From: GCA-2687515 sp002687515
GTDB lineage: Bacteria > Pseudomonadota > Alphaproteobacteria > Rhodospirillales > UBA2165
DNA length: 64,000 nucleotides
Assembly (NCBI GenBank): GCA_030745835.1
Contig: JASLNU010000134.1
Coordinates: forward strand, 1 to 64,000
Direction: 5' to 3'
The notes under the pieces are model-generated. The model searched no databases. It saw only the letters and a program-made list of their open reading frames with translations, and was not told the DNA's origin. Within the stretch, counting starts at the first letter, position 1. Each line of letters begins with the position of its first letter. Position numbers and translations under genes: made by a program. This document shows, in pieces, positions 31,688 to 40,410 of the stretch.

Positions 31688-32074
31688 CTAGCGGCCGCCG
31701 CCGAACAATTTGCCGAGCAAGCCGCCCGGCGGCTGGCCCGGCCCTTGCGGCTGGCCGCCGCCCGGTACGCCGGTCTTTGACATTACGCCCGAGACCATGC
31801 CGCGTTGGACACGGATTTTGACGCCCTCCGCTATTTCCACGTCAAGCTCGTCATTGTCCCTAACCTTCATCACCTTGCCGATGATACCGCCGCCGGTAAC
31901 GATCTTGTCGCCCCGGTGGATGGCGCCCAGCATTTCGCGGTGCACTTTTGCGCGCTTCTGCTGCGGCCGGATCAAAAGGAAATAAAAGACCGCGAATATG
32001 AGAACCAGCGGGATTAACGTGGTAAATCCATCGCCGCCGCCAACGCCCTGGGCGAAAGCCGGAGAAATAAACAT
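31688..32074 (-). CDS. yajC: Preprotein translocase subunit YajC
   Basis: A 128-residue protein with one helix (LIPLVLIFAVFYFLLIRPQQ) followed by KRAKVHREMLGAIHRGDKIV, the YajC signature. I choose ATG 32074 (MFISPAFAQG), which has AAGGAG about 7 nt upstream, over the longer frame from 32128. The C-terminal 35 residues are a Gly/Pro-rich extension (GGGQPQGPGQPPGG) beyond the usual family length. It is the first gene of yajC-secD-secF. Confidence 0.95.
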   Translation of the reverse strand: MFISPAFAQGVGGGDGFTTLIPLVLIFAVFYFLLIRPQQKRAKVHREMLGAIHRGDKIVTGGGIIGKVMKVRDNDELDVEIAEGVKIRVQRGMVSGVMSKTGVPGGGQPQGPGQPPGGLLGKLFGGGR

Positions 32075-32217
32075 CGGGAACTCCTTAAACCCTGTGATGC
32101 GCGCGAATATAGTCCGCCGCACGTCCAATGCAAACGGTTAGCCGCATGAAATGCTAAAATTCGGAGTTCAACGATTGCTCAGATGATCGGGACGGGGTGG
32201 AACCGGCGTTCCATGAA

Positions 32218-33114
32218 TTAGCTGATCGCGGCGTAGACGGATTTGAAACCGGCAACGATCTTCGGCAGCGCCGAAATATTGCGCAGGTTTGGCGGGCTTG
32301 GCCGCTCTTTGATTTCGGTCAGGATGCTTTGTGAAAGTTCGCACAGTTCGGCGAGATTCTCATCGCCCATCCGGCGGCCACGCCGGTTGACGCCGCCGAT
32401 CGTAGCCAGCAGCTTCTCGATCTTGTCGAAAAATTCCTCGCCAATGGCGCTGTTTTCGTAATCTGGCAGGATTTCCCGGACCAACGTGTCGATCAGTCTG
32501 ATGTCGGAGCGCAGCTTGCGGGCGTTCAATTGCGTCGAAGCTGCCCGAATATCCTTCCATAATTCATCCCGGTCGCCGCCATAGCCGAGGACCCGCATCG
32601 GGTTCGGCACCTCAAATTCCTCGGTGGTATTCTCCTCCTCCTCGTCGCGCCCCTCGCCGCGCCGGGTTGGACCCACATAGTCTGAGGTCACGACGAATTT
32701 CTTGCGGCGCGAGGCAAGTTCGTTCATGCGCCGCACGAAGGTATCGCGCGAAAACGGCCGCACCATCAGATCGTCAGGCCCAGCGTCTATCGTATTTGCC
32801 AGGACGTCACGCTGGGTCGATCCCACCATGCTGACCAGCACCATGAATGGATTATTGCCGATTTCCTGTTCGCGAACGCCGCGCATGACTTTATGCGCCG
32901 CATTGGTCTGTGTTTGCATGTTGCACAAACACAAATCCGCTTCGTCGTTGGCGACCTTTTGTTTCAGGAGATCGAAATCGCCCATCACGCGGACACGCTT
33001 GACGCCCAGAATATCGAACTGGCGTTTGATTTCCCTGCCGCTGTCGACTCGCGGCTCTCCGACCAGAATATTGATGTCGGAGAAATCGACCTTTGCTTTT
33101 GGTAGCGCCGAGAT
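32218..33114 (-). CDS. Degenerate response-regulator receiver protein without a canonical start codon
   Basis: The receiver domain begins INILVGEPRVDSGREIKRQF and continues through VANDEADLCLCNMQTQ, VLVSMVGSTQ and LMVRPFSRDTF; the acidic pocket, phosphorylated Asp and the conserved Lys of a real receiver are replaced (GE, N and R), so it is a pseudo-receiver. After residue about 140 come FVVTSDYVGPTRR and a helical C-terminal domain. The first ATG or GTG (32988) would cut off the first 42 residues, including beta strand 1. In the full frame the only well-placed codon is ATC at 33112-33114, 5 nt after a perfect AGGAGG that overlaps an in-frame TAG. Either ATC is used or an ATG was mutated or misread. 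The gene interrupts the common gap between yajC and the M23/DUF815 genes. Confidence 0.75.
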   Translation of the reverse strand: MSALPKAKVDFSDINILVGEPRVDSGREIKRQFDILGVKRVRVMGDFDLLKQKVANDEADLCLCNMQTQTNAAHKVMRGVREQEIGNNPFMVLVSMVGSTQRDVLANTIDAGPDDLMVRPFSRDTFVRRMNELASRRKKFVVTSDYVGPTRRGEGRDEEEENTTEEFEVPNPMRVLGYGGDRDELWKDIRAASTQLNARKLRSDIRLIDTLVREILPDYENSAIGEEFFDKIEKLLATIGGVNRRGRRMGDENLAELCELSQSILTEIKERPSPPNLRNISALPKIVAGFKSVYAAIS

Positions 33115-33422
33115 GACGACCTCCTATGGCACAAAAGAGTGCTATTCCTCAAGAAGCGCGACTCGGTCTGAATACCAACCACCAGCTAAATTAATTCTTG
33201 GCCCGCACCTCGCTACGGCAGAACCGCGCAGGGGTTGGGCTAGTCTTATTGTGGTTTCCCCTAACGCCATTCTGCCGGATTCTGCCCATCATGCAAGTAA
33301 AATCTTACCCGTTCTGAATATGCGCTTCGCCGAGTATCCGCTGTGTGTAAACCTTTCCGCCATTGACGGCGGCATGGATTTTGATAGTGTCCCGCGACCT
33401 TCGCCGTTGGGACCGGATAATC
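33115..33422. other. Divergent intergenic region
   Basis: Between the divergent receiver gene and the DUF815 ATPase gene. It must hold both promoters. I see no tRNA, repeat copy or clear hairpin in it. Confidence 0.4.
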
Positions 33423-34292
33423 ATGGCCGAAGACGAACTTCGCCCCCTTTTGCAACGAATCGCCGACGCGCTCGACCGCCTGTCGCCGGCCCCGGTCCAT
33501 GACTTCGACTTCGAACGCGCCGACGCCTTCGTCTGGCATTCGGCGCCCGAAGCGCTGGAACCGGTGCACCAGGTCAACCGCATCGATCTTGATCTCTTGC
33601 GCGGTATCGAACAGCAGCGCGATATCCTGCTGGCCAACACCCGGCGTTTCGCCGACGGCCTGCCGGCCAACAACGCGCTCCTTTGGGGGGCGCGCGGCAC
33701 CGGCAAAAGCTCGCTGGTCAAGGCCGTCCATGCGACAATTAACGCCACCGCCAAGGAGAAGCTGGCACTGGTCGAAATCCACCGCGAGGATGTGCCGTCG
33801 CTGCCGCGCCTGCTGGCCGTGCTGCGTGGCACCAGCCGGCGCTGCCTCCTGTTTTGCGATGATCTGTCGTTCGAGGGCGAGGATGCCAGATTCAAATCCC
33901 TGAAAGCGGTCCTCGAGGGCGGCATCGAGGGCCGGCCCGACAACATCGTCTTTTACGCCACCTCCAACCGCCGCCACCTGATGCGCCGCGACATGATCGA
34001 GAACGAGCGTTCGTCCGCCATCTCGCCGTCGGAAGCGGTCGAGGAGAAGGTCTCGCTGTCGGACCGCTTCGGCCTCTGGCTCGGCTTCCACCCGGTGAAG
34101 CAGGACACCTATTTCGAGATCATCGACGGCTATGTGGAGCGCTTCGGCCTGGATATGGACGCCGAACAATTGCGCGCCGAGGCGCTGGAATGGTCGATGA
34201 CCAGGGGCTCGCGCTCGGGCCGCGTCGCCTGGCAATTCGTCCAGGATCTGGCCGGCCGCCTGGGCAAGCGGATCGAACCCGATGCAAGCTGA
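33423..34292 (+). CDS. DUF815 family ATPase
   Basis: A 289-residue AAA-type P-loop ATPase of the DUF815 family. Walker A is WGARGTGKSSLVKAVH (about residues 85-100), Walker B RCLLFCDDLSF, sensor-1 IVFYATSNRRHL, followed by EEKVSLSDRFGLWLGFHP, a family hallmark. Its role is unknown. ATG 33423 (MAEDELRPLLQ) is preferred to the in-frame codon 60 nt earlier. It is convergent with the M23 gene and lies near the secDF and pcm genes, as in other alphaproteobacteria. Confidence 0.9.
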   Translation: MAEDELRPLLQRIADALDRLSPAPVHDFDFERADAFVWHSAPEALEPVHQVNRIDLDLLRGIEQQRDILLANTRRFADGLPANNALLWGARGTGKSSLVKAVHATINATAKEKLALVEIHREDVPSLPRLLAVLRGTSRRCLLFCDDLSFEGEDARFKSLKAVLEGGIEGRPDNIVFYATSNRRHLMRRDMIENERSSAISPSEAVEEKVSLSDRFGLWLGFHPVKQDTYFEIIDGYVERFGLDMDAEQLRAEALEWSMTRGSRSGRVAWQFVQDLAGRLGKRIEPDAS

Positions 34293-34307
34293 TTTTCCCG
34301 CCCGCGG

Positions 34308-35288
34308 TTACGACGCCGCCGGAGCGGCGGCCAGTTGCCGCGCCGGGTTGATGGCGCGCCGGCCGCGGCGGATTTCGAAATGAAGCTGCGGCTTGATGAC
34401 GCTGCCGGTGCTGCCGACGCGGGCGATGAGCTGGCCCTGGCTGACCTTTTGCCCGCGCCGGACCAGCAGCTTTGCGTTATGTGCGTAGGCGGTAACCCAG
34501 CCGCCGGCATGGCGGATCAACAATAGATTTCCGAACCCGCGCAACTCGTTGCCGGCATAGGCGACGACACCGGCGCCGGCGGCGCGGACCTGGGCGCCGC
34601 GCGGCGCCGATATGTTGATGCCGTCATTATGCAAACCCTCGCCCTTGGGCCCGTAACCGGAAACGACGCGGCCGCTGACCGGCCAGATGAAGCGCCCCTT
34701 GCCGGTTCGGGCCACGAACTTGGGCGGTGGCGCGGCGCTCGGCGGCGGCCGGCGGACCGAAGTCACGGGCTTGTTGCCGGTGGCCGGTTTGGCGGCCGGC
34801 GCTTCACCGCCCGGCAGGGACAGTTTCTGACCGGCAAAGATATTATAGGGCGGGCCGAGGCGGTTGAGGCGCGCCAGCTCGTACGTATCGACCGAAAACC
34901 GCCGCGAGATGCCATAGAGGGTGTCGCCGTGAACGACGCGGTATTGGCGCGGCGCCGGAATTTTCAGGTTCCGCCCAGGGGTCAGCCGATATGGCGGGCG
35001 CAGACCATTGGCCTCGATGATGGCGCGCGCGCTGACGCCGTGGCGGCGCGACAGGATAAATAAGGTCTCGTCCTTTCCAACCCGAACCTGCCGCGCCGCC
35101 GCCCGGGCGGGCGCGGCGCGCACCGGACGCCGGGCCTTGGCGCTCTGCTGCTTGGACAGGCGCGCGCCGGACGGCGGCGCTTCGCCCGGCGGCGGCCATT
35201 GCAAACCGCCGCAGCCGGCCAAGGCGAGCAGGCCCCCAAGAAGGATCAGGGCCGGATATGATTTAATCGCGCAAATCTGCATGGTCAC
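34308..35288 (-). CDS. LysM and degenerate M23 peptidase lipoprotein, NlpD-like
   Basis: A 326-residue outer-membrane-type lipoprotein (LLGGLLALAGC, Cys about 26). Two LysM domains (VGKDETLFILSRRHGVSARA at about 70-113 and YRVVHGDTLYGISRRFSVDT at about 118-162) bind peptidoglycan. The C-terminal LytM domain shows LHNDGINISAPRGAQVRAAG and PQLHFEIRRG: the first motif lacks the usual Asp (Asn instead) and the HxH motif has Gln for its first His, so it is probably inactive, as in NlpD and EnvC, which activate amidases at division. It lies 39 nt after pcm, the usual position of nlpD. Confidence 0.9.
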   Translation of the reverse strand: MTMQICAIKSYPALILLGGLLALAGCGGLQWPPPGEAPPSGARLSKQQSAKARRPVRAAPARAAARQVRVGKDETLFILSRRHGVSARAIIEANGLRPPYRLTPGRNLKIPAPRQYRVVHGDTLYGISRRFSVDTYELARLNRLGPPYNIFAGQKLSLPGGEAPAAKPATGNKPVTSVRRPPPSAAPPPKFVARTGKGRFIWPVSGRVVSGYGPKGEGLHNDGINISAPRGAQVRAAGAGVVAYAGNELRGFGNLLLIRHAGGWVTAYAHNAKLLVRRGQKVSQGQLIARVGSTGSVIKPQLHFEIRRGRRAINPARQLAAAPAAS

Positions 35289-35326
35289 GCACGGTTTCGC
35301 CTTGCCCGCGATGCTGGCCGCCGTTC

Positions 35327-35974
35327 TTAGCGGACCGATTGCCCGGCCTCTTCCGGGATCAGCGGCACGAAGCGAACATCGCGCAGCTCCTCGGTTTCGA
35401 ACGCATCGCCTAGGCGGCTGACGCGCAAGATTGTCTGCAGTTCATCATCGATGCCAATCGGCACCACCATGGAGCCGCCTTCCGACAACTGATCGGCGAG
35501 GATCGGCGGCACGTCGGCGGCGGCGGCGGTGACGATGATGCGCTCGAACGGCGCCTGTTCGGGCCAGCCGAGGGTGCCGTCGCCGGCCTTGGCTACGATG
35601 TTGTGCAGCTTCAATTCGCGGAATCGGGCGCGCGCTATCTTGAGCAGTTCGGCATGCCGCTCGATCGAATAGACGCGGCGGCAGAGCACCGCCAGCACCG
35701 CCGTCTGATAGCCCGACCCGGTGCCCACTTCCAGAACCTTCATGCGTTCGCCGGCTTGCAAAGCCTCGGTCATCAGCCCGACGACGCTGGGCTGGCTCAT
35801 TGTTTGTTGATGGCCGATCGGCAGCGCCGTATCCTCGTAGGCCGAGGCGCGCAGCGCCAGCGGCACGAACGGCTCGCGCGGCAGGGATTCCATCGCCGCC
35901 ATGACCCGCCGGTCGGTGACCCCGGCCTGGCGCAGGCCGAGCACCAGGCGCGCCTTGCGATCGTCGAAATTCAC
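35327..35974 (-). CDS. pcm: Protein-L-isoaspartate O-methyltransferase
   Basis: A 215-residue methyltransferase that starts repair of damaged isoaspartyl residues using S-adenosylmethionine. The family motifs are DTALPIGHQQTMSQPSVVGL and VLEVGTGSGYQTAVLAVLCR (SAM binding). Its start overlaps the surE stop by 4 nt, the usual surE-pcm-nlpD arrangement. Confidence 0.95.
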   Translation of the reverse strand: MNFDDRKARLVLGLRQAGVTDRRVMAAMESLPREPFVPLALRASAYEDTALPIGHQQTMSQPSVVGLMTEALQAGERMKVLEVGTGSGYQTAVLAVLCRRVYSIERHAELLKIARARFRELKLHNIVAKAGDGTLGWPEQAPFERIIVTAAAADVPPILADQLSEGGSMVVPIGIDDELQTILRVSRLGDAFETEELRDVRFVPLIPEEAGQSVR

Positions 35975-36792
35975 TTTTTACCCCCGCCCTTGGCCGGCGC
36001 GAACAGGCCCTTCAAGGCGCGTATCATCGGCCGCTGCGTCAAATCCAGCGACAGTGGCGTCACCGATACCTTGCCTTCGGCGACAGCCGCCAAATCGGTG
36101 CCACGGGCATAGGTGGCCGACATTTTCTGATTGCCGATCCAGTAATAAGGCTCGCCCCGGGGGTCGCGCCCTTCCAGAATTTCGTCGCCCACCTTGCGCC
36201 GGCCCTCGCGCGTAACCTCGATCCCGGTCACTTCGCCAGCGGGAAGCGGCGGGAAATTGACATTGATCAGCACATCCCGGGGCCAGGCGATGCGGGTCAC
36301 GCGGCGCACCACGCGCGCGGCGTAGCTTTCGGCCGCCGACCAGTCGACCGCGCCGCCGCTACTGAGAATCTCGTATGGCACGCGTTGGCTCAAGGCGATG
36401 GCGGGAACGCCGAGAAGCGTCGCTTCCATGGCCGCCGCGATGGTACCGGAATAGGTCATGTCCTCACCCAGGTTACTGCCCCGATTGATGCCGGAAAGCA
36501 CCAAATTAGGCCTCGAGTCTTTCATGATCTGGTTAACGGCGAGTAAAATACAGTCGGTCGGCGTGCCATCGACGGCGAAACGGCGCGCCGAAACCTTGCG
36601 GATGCGCAAGGGCCGGCGCAGGGTCAGCGAATGGCCGGTGCTCGATTGCTCTTCCTCGGGCGCCACCACCCAGACCTCGGCGGCCAGGCCGCGGGCGATC
36701 TTTTCCAGCCTTTTCAGGCCGGGCGCGCCGATGCCGTCGTCGTTGGATATCAGGATACGCGCCGAGGAAAGCTTGAGCGGCGCCTTAAACAT
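35971..36792 (-). CDS. surE: 5'/3'-nucleotidase SurE
   Basis: A 273-residue enzyme that dephosphorylates nucleotides and polyphosphate-like substrates. The metal motif ILISNDDGIGAPGLK is near the N terminus and SGINRGSNLGEDMTYSGT carries the Ser/Asn ligands. I chose ATG 36792 (MFKAPLKLSSA), which overlaps the serS stop by 8 nt; an upstream ATG (36813) would add MPRMLPA. The start is somewhat longer than the family minimum by 10 residues. Confidence 0.95.
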   Translation of the reverse strand: MFKAPLKLSSARILISNDDGIGAPGLKRLEKIARGLAAEVWVVAPEEEQSSTGHSLTLRRPLRIRKVSARRFAVDGTPTDCILLAVNQIMKDSRPNLVLSGINRGSNLGEDMTYSGTIAAAMEATLLGVPAIALSQRVPYEILSSGGAVDWSAAESYAARVVRRVTRIAWPRDVLINVNFPPLPAGEVTGIEVTREGRRKVGDEILEGRDPRGEPYYWIGNQKMSATYARGTDLAAVAEGKVSVTPLSLDLTQRPMIRALKGLFAPAKGGGKK

Positions 36793-38074
36793 CGCTGGCA
36801 ACATCCTTGGCAATCACTTCGAGCCCGCCCATATAGGGGCGCAAGGCCTCGGGCACTTCCACCGAGCCGTCTTCCAGCTGGTAGTTTTCGATGATCGCGA
36901 TCAGGGTGCGCCCGATCGCCAGGCCGGAGCCGTTGAGGGTATGCGGAAAGCGGGTGCCTTTGCCTTTCTTCGGGCGGAAGCGCGCCTGCATGCGCCGCGC
37001 CTGGAAATCGCCGCAGTTGGAGACCGACGAAATTTCCCGGTAACGTCCCTGCCCCGGCAGCCAAACCTCGAGGTCATGGGTCTTTTGCGCCGAGAAACCC
37101 ATATCGCCGGTACACAGCACCACGGTGCGGAACGGCAGGCCCAGCCGTTTCAGAACTTCCTCGGCGATGCCGGTCATGCGCTCCAATTCGGCGCCCGATT
37201 GGTCCGGATGCACGACGCCGACCAGTTCCACCTTGGTGAACTGGTGCTGGCGGATCATGCCGCGCGTATCCTTGCCCGCCGAACCGGCCTCGGAGCGGAA
37301 GCACCAAGTCATCGCCGCATAGCGGCGCGGCAGATCGTCCTCACCCAGGATTTGATCGGCGACCATATTGGTCAGCGGCACCTCGGCGGTGGGGATCAGC
37401 CAATAATCGTTGTCGGTGCGGAACAAATCCTCGGCGAATTTGGGCAACTGGCCGGTGCCAAAGAGAGCATTGTCGCGGACCAGGGCCGGCGGGTTGACCT
37501 CGGTATAGCCGAACTCGCCGGTGTGCATGTCGAGCATGAAGGCCGCCAGCGCCCGTTCCATGCGCGCCAACGCGCCCGACAGGATAACGAAGCGGGAACC
37601 GGACATTTTCGCCGCCGTCTCGAAATCCATCAGCCCCAGGGCCTCGCCAAGCTCGAAATGCTCCTTGGCCTCGAAGGTGAATTCCCTGGCCTCGCCCCAG
37701 CGATTGATTTCCACATTGTCGTCATCGTCTTCGCCGCCCGGCACATCATCGGCGGGGATGTTGGGCAGTGAAGCCAGGGCGGCGTCCAGTTCCCCGGTGA
37801 CGGCGGCGGCGGTTTTTTCGGCTTCCGCCTGGGCATCCTTGGAGCGCGCCACTTCCTCGATCTCGGCCGCCGCATCCTCGCCCTTGGACTTGGCCTGGCC
37901 GATCAGCTTGGAAAGCTCGTTGCGCCTTGTCTGCAACTCCTGCGCCGCCGTCTGCGCGGCGCGGCGGCGGGCATCGATTTCAATCAGCGTTTGTGCCTGC
38001 GGGCCGAGGCCGCGCCGCTGCATGGCGGCATCGAAGGCATCCGGCTGGTCGCGAATGTATCTGATATCGAACAT
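36785..38074 (-). CDS. serS: Seryl-tRNA synthetase
   Basis: A 429-residue class II synthetase. An N-terminal coiled-coil arm (about residues 30-105, rich in Lys, Glu and Ala) binds the tRNA long arm; motif 2 is CFRSEAGSAGKDTRGMIRQH and motif 3 NGSGLAIGRTLIAIIENYQ. It charges tRNA-Ser and tRNA-Sec; the latter matters here because a selenoprotein gene is present at 56871. It lies between tatC and surE in a conserved order. Confidence 0.97.
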   Translation of the reverse strand: MFDIRYIRDQPDAFDAAMQRRGLGPQAQTLIEIDARRRAAQTAAQELQTRRNELSKLIGQAKSKGEDAAAEIEEVARSKDAQAEAEKTAAAVTGELDAALASLPNIPADDVPGGEDDDDNVEINRWGEAREFTFEAKEHFELGEALGLMDFETAAKMSGSRFVILSGALARMERALAAFMLDMHTGEFGYTEVNPPALVRDNALFGTGQLPKFAEDLFRTDNDYWLIPTAEVPLTNMVADQILGEDDLPRRYAAMTWCFRSEAGSAGKDTRGMIRQHQFTKVELVGVVHPDQSGAELERMTGIAEEVLKRLGLPFRTVVLCTGDMGFSAQKTHDLEVWLPGQGRYREISSVSNCGDFQARRMQARFRPKKGKGTRFPHTLNGSGLAIGRTLIAIIENYQLEDGSVEVPEALRPYMGGLEVIAKDVASDV

Positions 38075-38114
38075 CGAAATCCTTAAAAGAGCCGCCTGCT
38101 TCGGCCGGGCCGCA

Positions 38115-38933
38115 TTAGCTCATGTTGAAGTCGGTTTCCTCGGCATAGTCGTCTTCTTCGTCCGCCGCTTCGGCTTTTTTGCGCTCGACGATGCGGACGG
38201 CGATGATCGAGATTTCATAAAGCGCGATGATCGGCAGCGCCAGGCCGACCTGGCTGATCACATCCGGCGGCGTCAGGATGGCGGCGGCGACGAAGGCGAT
38301 GACGATGGCGTATTTGCGTTTGCCGGCCAGCCCGTCGGCGGTGGTGAAGCCGGCCCGGGCCAACAGGGTCAGCAAGATCGGCAGTTGGAAACTGACCCCG
38401 AAGGCGAAGATCAGGCGCATCACCAGGGACAGGTATTCGTTGACCTTGGCTTCCAATTGGATCGGCAGGCTGCCCGGCAGGCCGGCCGTTTCGAAGCTCA
38501 GGAAAAACTTCCAGGCCAAGGGAAAGATGAAGTAGTAGACGATGGCGCCGCCGGTAAAAAACAGGACCGGCGTCATCACCAGGTAGGGCAGCAGGGCGCG
38601 CTTTTCCTTGGCATAGAGGCCGGGGGCGACGAACTTCCAGAACTGCGCCGCGATCACCGGAAACGACAGGAACAGGGCGGCAAAAAACGAGACCTTAATG
38701 TAGGTGAAGAAGGCTTCGTGCAGGGCGGTGTAGATCAGCCGCCGGTTGCGCCCTTCCTCGGCCATGATATCGGCCAGCGGCTGCACCAGGAAGGCGTATA
38801 TGTTTTCGGCGAAATAGTAGCAGACGAAAAACAAAAGAATGACGGCGATGAAGGATTTGACCAGCCGCGAGCGCAACTCGGTCAAATGCTCGAGGAGCGG
38901 CATTTTCTGGGGCTCGTCCGGAGCGTCGCTCAA
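38115..38933 (-). CDS. tatC: Sec-independent translocase subunit TatC
   Basis: A 272-residue inner-membrane protein with six helices. The cytoplasmic start MPLLEHLTELRSRLVKSFIA is the Tat signature that binds twin-arginine signals, and KYAIVIAFVAAAILTPPDVI is the conserved late loop. Its ATG overlaps the tatB stop (ATGA). The C terminus is an acidic tail (EEDDYAEETDF). Confidence 0.97.
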   Translation of the reverse strand: MSDAPDEPQKMPLLEHLTELRSRLVKSFIAVILLFFVCYYFAENIYAFLVQPLADIMAEEGRNRRLIYTALHEAFFTYIKVSFFAALFLSFPVIAAQFWKFVAPGLYAKEKRALLPYLVMTPVLFFTGGAIVYYFIFPLAWKFFLSFETAGLPGSLPIQLEAKVNEYLSLVMRLIFAFGVSFQLPILLTLLARAGFTTADGLAGKRKYAIVIAFVAAAILTPPDVISQVGLALPIIALYEISIIAVRIVERKKAEAADEEDDYAEETDFNMS

Positions 38934-39442
38934 GGCGCCACCTTTTCACCCCGGCCGGCGCCGTTATCGGTGCCGGCCCCGTTATCGCCGTCGTCCCCGT
39001 CATCCGCGTCTTGGTGACCTTCACTGGCGGCGGGCGCCGCGTCGGCGGCGGTCTCGTCCTCTTCAGAATCATCGCCCGGATCATCGCCCAAATCATCGTC
39101 CAAATCATCGCCCAAATCATCGCCCAAATCATCGCTGGCGATATCGAATTCCTCGCCGCCGAATTCGAAGGCGTCCTTGATCTCGCGGTCGGGATCGATG
39201 GAATTTTCCAGCAGGCTGGCGGGGTCCAGATCGGCGCCGTTTTCGATTTGGCGCTTGACCTCGTCCAATTCCGATTCGCGCACCATGTCGTCGACATAGC
39301 CGCGAAATTCGCGGGTCATCGATTTCGCCTTGCCGACCCAATGGGCGATGGTGCGCATGACGCGCGGCAGGTCTTTTGGCCCGACGACGACCACCACCAG
39401 GACGGCGACGATAAGCAGTTCCGGCCAGCCAATATCAAACAT
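38930..39442 (-). CDS. tatB: Sec-independent translocase subunit TatB with acidic repeat tail
   Basis: A 170-residue protein: MFDIGWPELLIVAVLVVVVV, then GPKDLPRVMRTIAHWVGKAK, typical of TatB, with one N-terminal helix and an amphipathic helix. The C-terminal third is a low-complexity acidic stretch made of repeats of DDLG (about residues 106-135) coded by 12-bp tandem repeats (39069-39135), then Asp/Gly-rich sequence. TatB passes signal peptides from TatC to TatA pores. The tail is variable in this family and dispensable in other species. Confidence 0.95.
   Translation of the reverse strand: MFDIGWPELLIVAVLVVVVVGPKDLPRVMRTIAHWVGKAKSMTREFRGYVDDMVRESELDEVKRQIENGADLDPASLLENSIDPDREIKDAFEFGGEEFDIASDDLGDDLGDDLDDDLGDDPGDDSEEDETAADAAPAASEGHQDADDGDDGDNGAGTDNGAGRGEKVAP
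39069..39135. repeat. 12-bp tandem repeat inside tatB
   Basis: Five to six tandem copies of TCATCGCCCAAA with single substitutions, read on the minus strand as DDLG repeats. Copy number is likely to vary between strains. Confidence 0.85.
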
Positions 39443-39495
39443 GACGGACTATCGCCCCTTCAATAAGAGCAGATGCTTGACCGATCTGGAAAAGA

Positions 39496-39732
39496 TCACG
39501 CCTGTTCGGCGGTTTTCTTGTCTTCTTCCTTGCTGGCATCGGTAACCGAACTTTCGGCTTTGAACTCGGATTTTTGATCCTCGACCGCTTCCTCGTCCTT
39601 CATGCCCTTTTTGAACGATTTCAGGCCTTTGCCAAAATCGCCCATCAATTGCGATATTTTTCCCTTGCCGCCGAACAGAACCAGGACAACGGCCAGGACG
39701 ACCAGCCAATGCCAAATGCTAAAAGTACCCAT
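39496..39732 (-). CDS. tatA: Sec-independent translocase subunit TatA
   Basis: A 78-residue protein: MGTFSIWHWLVVLAVVLVLF, then GGKGKISQLMGDFGKGLKSF, the TatA signature with one helix and the FG hinge followed by an amphipathic helix, and a charged C-terminal tail. It forms the protein-conducting assembly with TatBC. It opens the tatABC operon. Confidence 0.96.
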   Translation of the reverse strand: MGTFSIWHWLVVLAVVLVLFGGKGKISQLMGDFGKGLKSFKKGMKDEEAVEDQKSEFKAESSVTDASKEEDKKTAEQA

Positions 39733-40041
39733 AATTATTGTTCTCGCACAAATGCTTAGGTCAATTGACGCCCATAATGGCAGAATCGGCCGCCAAGGGC
39801 AATCACCGCCGCCGGAGCGTCGAAATTTCGCTTAACTCTCGCCGGTTCGGTGCCAACCAAGATGTCCGCATGGCCGAGCCCGGCAATCCCCGCGCGGGCT
39901 ATCTGGTCAGTGCCAAGATCGACGCCCACGTGGCCGAGCCCGCTCCGCCGACCTCTCTCCGCCCGCCGAAGCGGGCTTCGCGAAGGCGGGAGCGGCTGCG
40001 CAGGCTGGACCCAACCAACCCCACGCGGGCTGCTCAGATGG

Positions 40042-40118
40042 TGCGACACTTTTTGGCTAAATCCACCATACCGGTTCCTACCGGTTCATACCGGTTCATA
40101 CCGTTTCCTACCGTTTTA
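40042..40118. repeat. Dispersed repeat family E, copy 2
   Basis: Read as reverse complement: AACGGTAGGAA, ACGGTATGAACC twice, GGTAGGAACC, GGTATGGTGGATTT, then AAAAAGTGTCGCAC. It matches 13209-13282 in the same order of parts. Within it the unit CCGGTTCATA or CCGGTTCCTA is repeated four times in tandem at 11-12 bp spacing. Confidence 0.65.
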
Positions 40119-40297
40119 TGTGCTTTTATAACGCTTTTCGACGTCATTGGCGGGCGCTGATCGTTCTTCCCATTCACAATGTCCAGGATTTTTATTTAGA
40201 ACAAATTACGAACCGGTCAAGGGGAATTCATAAGATTTTCCGGCGCGCGATCCAGGGAACTCCGGCGCTGTTCCGGATGCCAACCGATGCCGCCTCG

Positions 40298-40320
40298 CTA
40301 AAAGTAAACTGTCACCGATT
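40298..40320. repeat. Repeat family F, copy 1 (CTAAAAGTAAACTGTCACCG)
   Basis: CTAAAAGTAAACTGTCACCG followed by ATT. The 20-mer is exactly repeated at 56760-56779 and 58614-58633, each time followed by an A/T-rich trinucleotide. All three are intergenic. It looks like the end of a small mobile or palindromic element. Confidence 0.75.
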
Positions 40321-40410
40321 TAAAAGGAGGGACAGGCCCCAGTCGATCATCATGGTGATGCCATTTTCGCCGGGCTTCGCCTGGCGGTCCGGTCACCGGG
40401 CTTCGGAAAT

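Larger units (their letters stand above)
39733..40410. other. Repeat-rich intergenic region upstream of tatA
   Basis: I find no gene in about 680 bp. The segment holds a GC hairpin (CCCGCCGAAGCGGGCTTCGC at 39961-39980, continued GAAGGCGGG), repeat family E copy 2 (40042-40118) and repeat F copy 1 (40298-40320). The open frames here are frames of these repeats. It forms the left part of the segment that separates scpB from tatA, neighbours in many alphaproteobacteria. Confidence 0.55.

Noticed and set aside
32218..32988. Receiver gene starting at GTG 32988
   Set aside because: It would delete the first beta strand and helix of the receiver fold; a perfect ribosome site lies 126 nt upstream in the same frame.
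39069..39135. CRISPR-like short repeats
   Set aside because: The 12-bp units are contiguous with no spacers and code for the TatB tail.
40042..40118. CRISPR or plasmid iteron array
   Set aside because: Units are too short and too few for CRISPR, and no replication or cas gene is near; kept as repeat family E.
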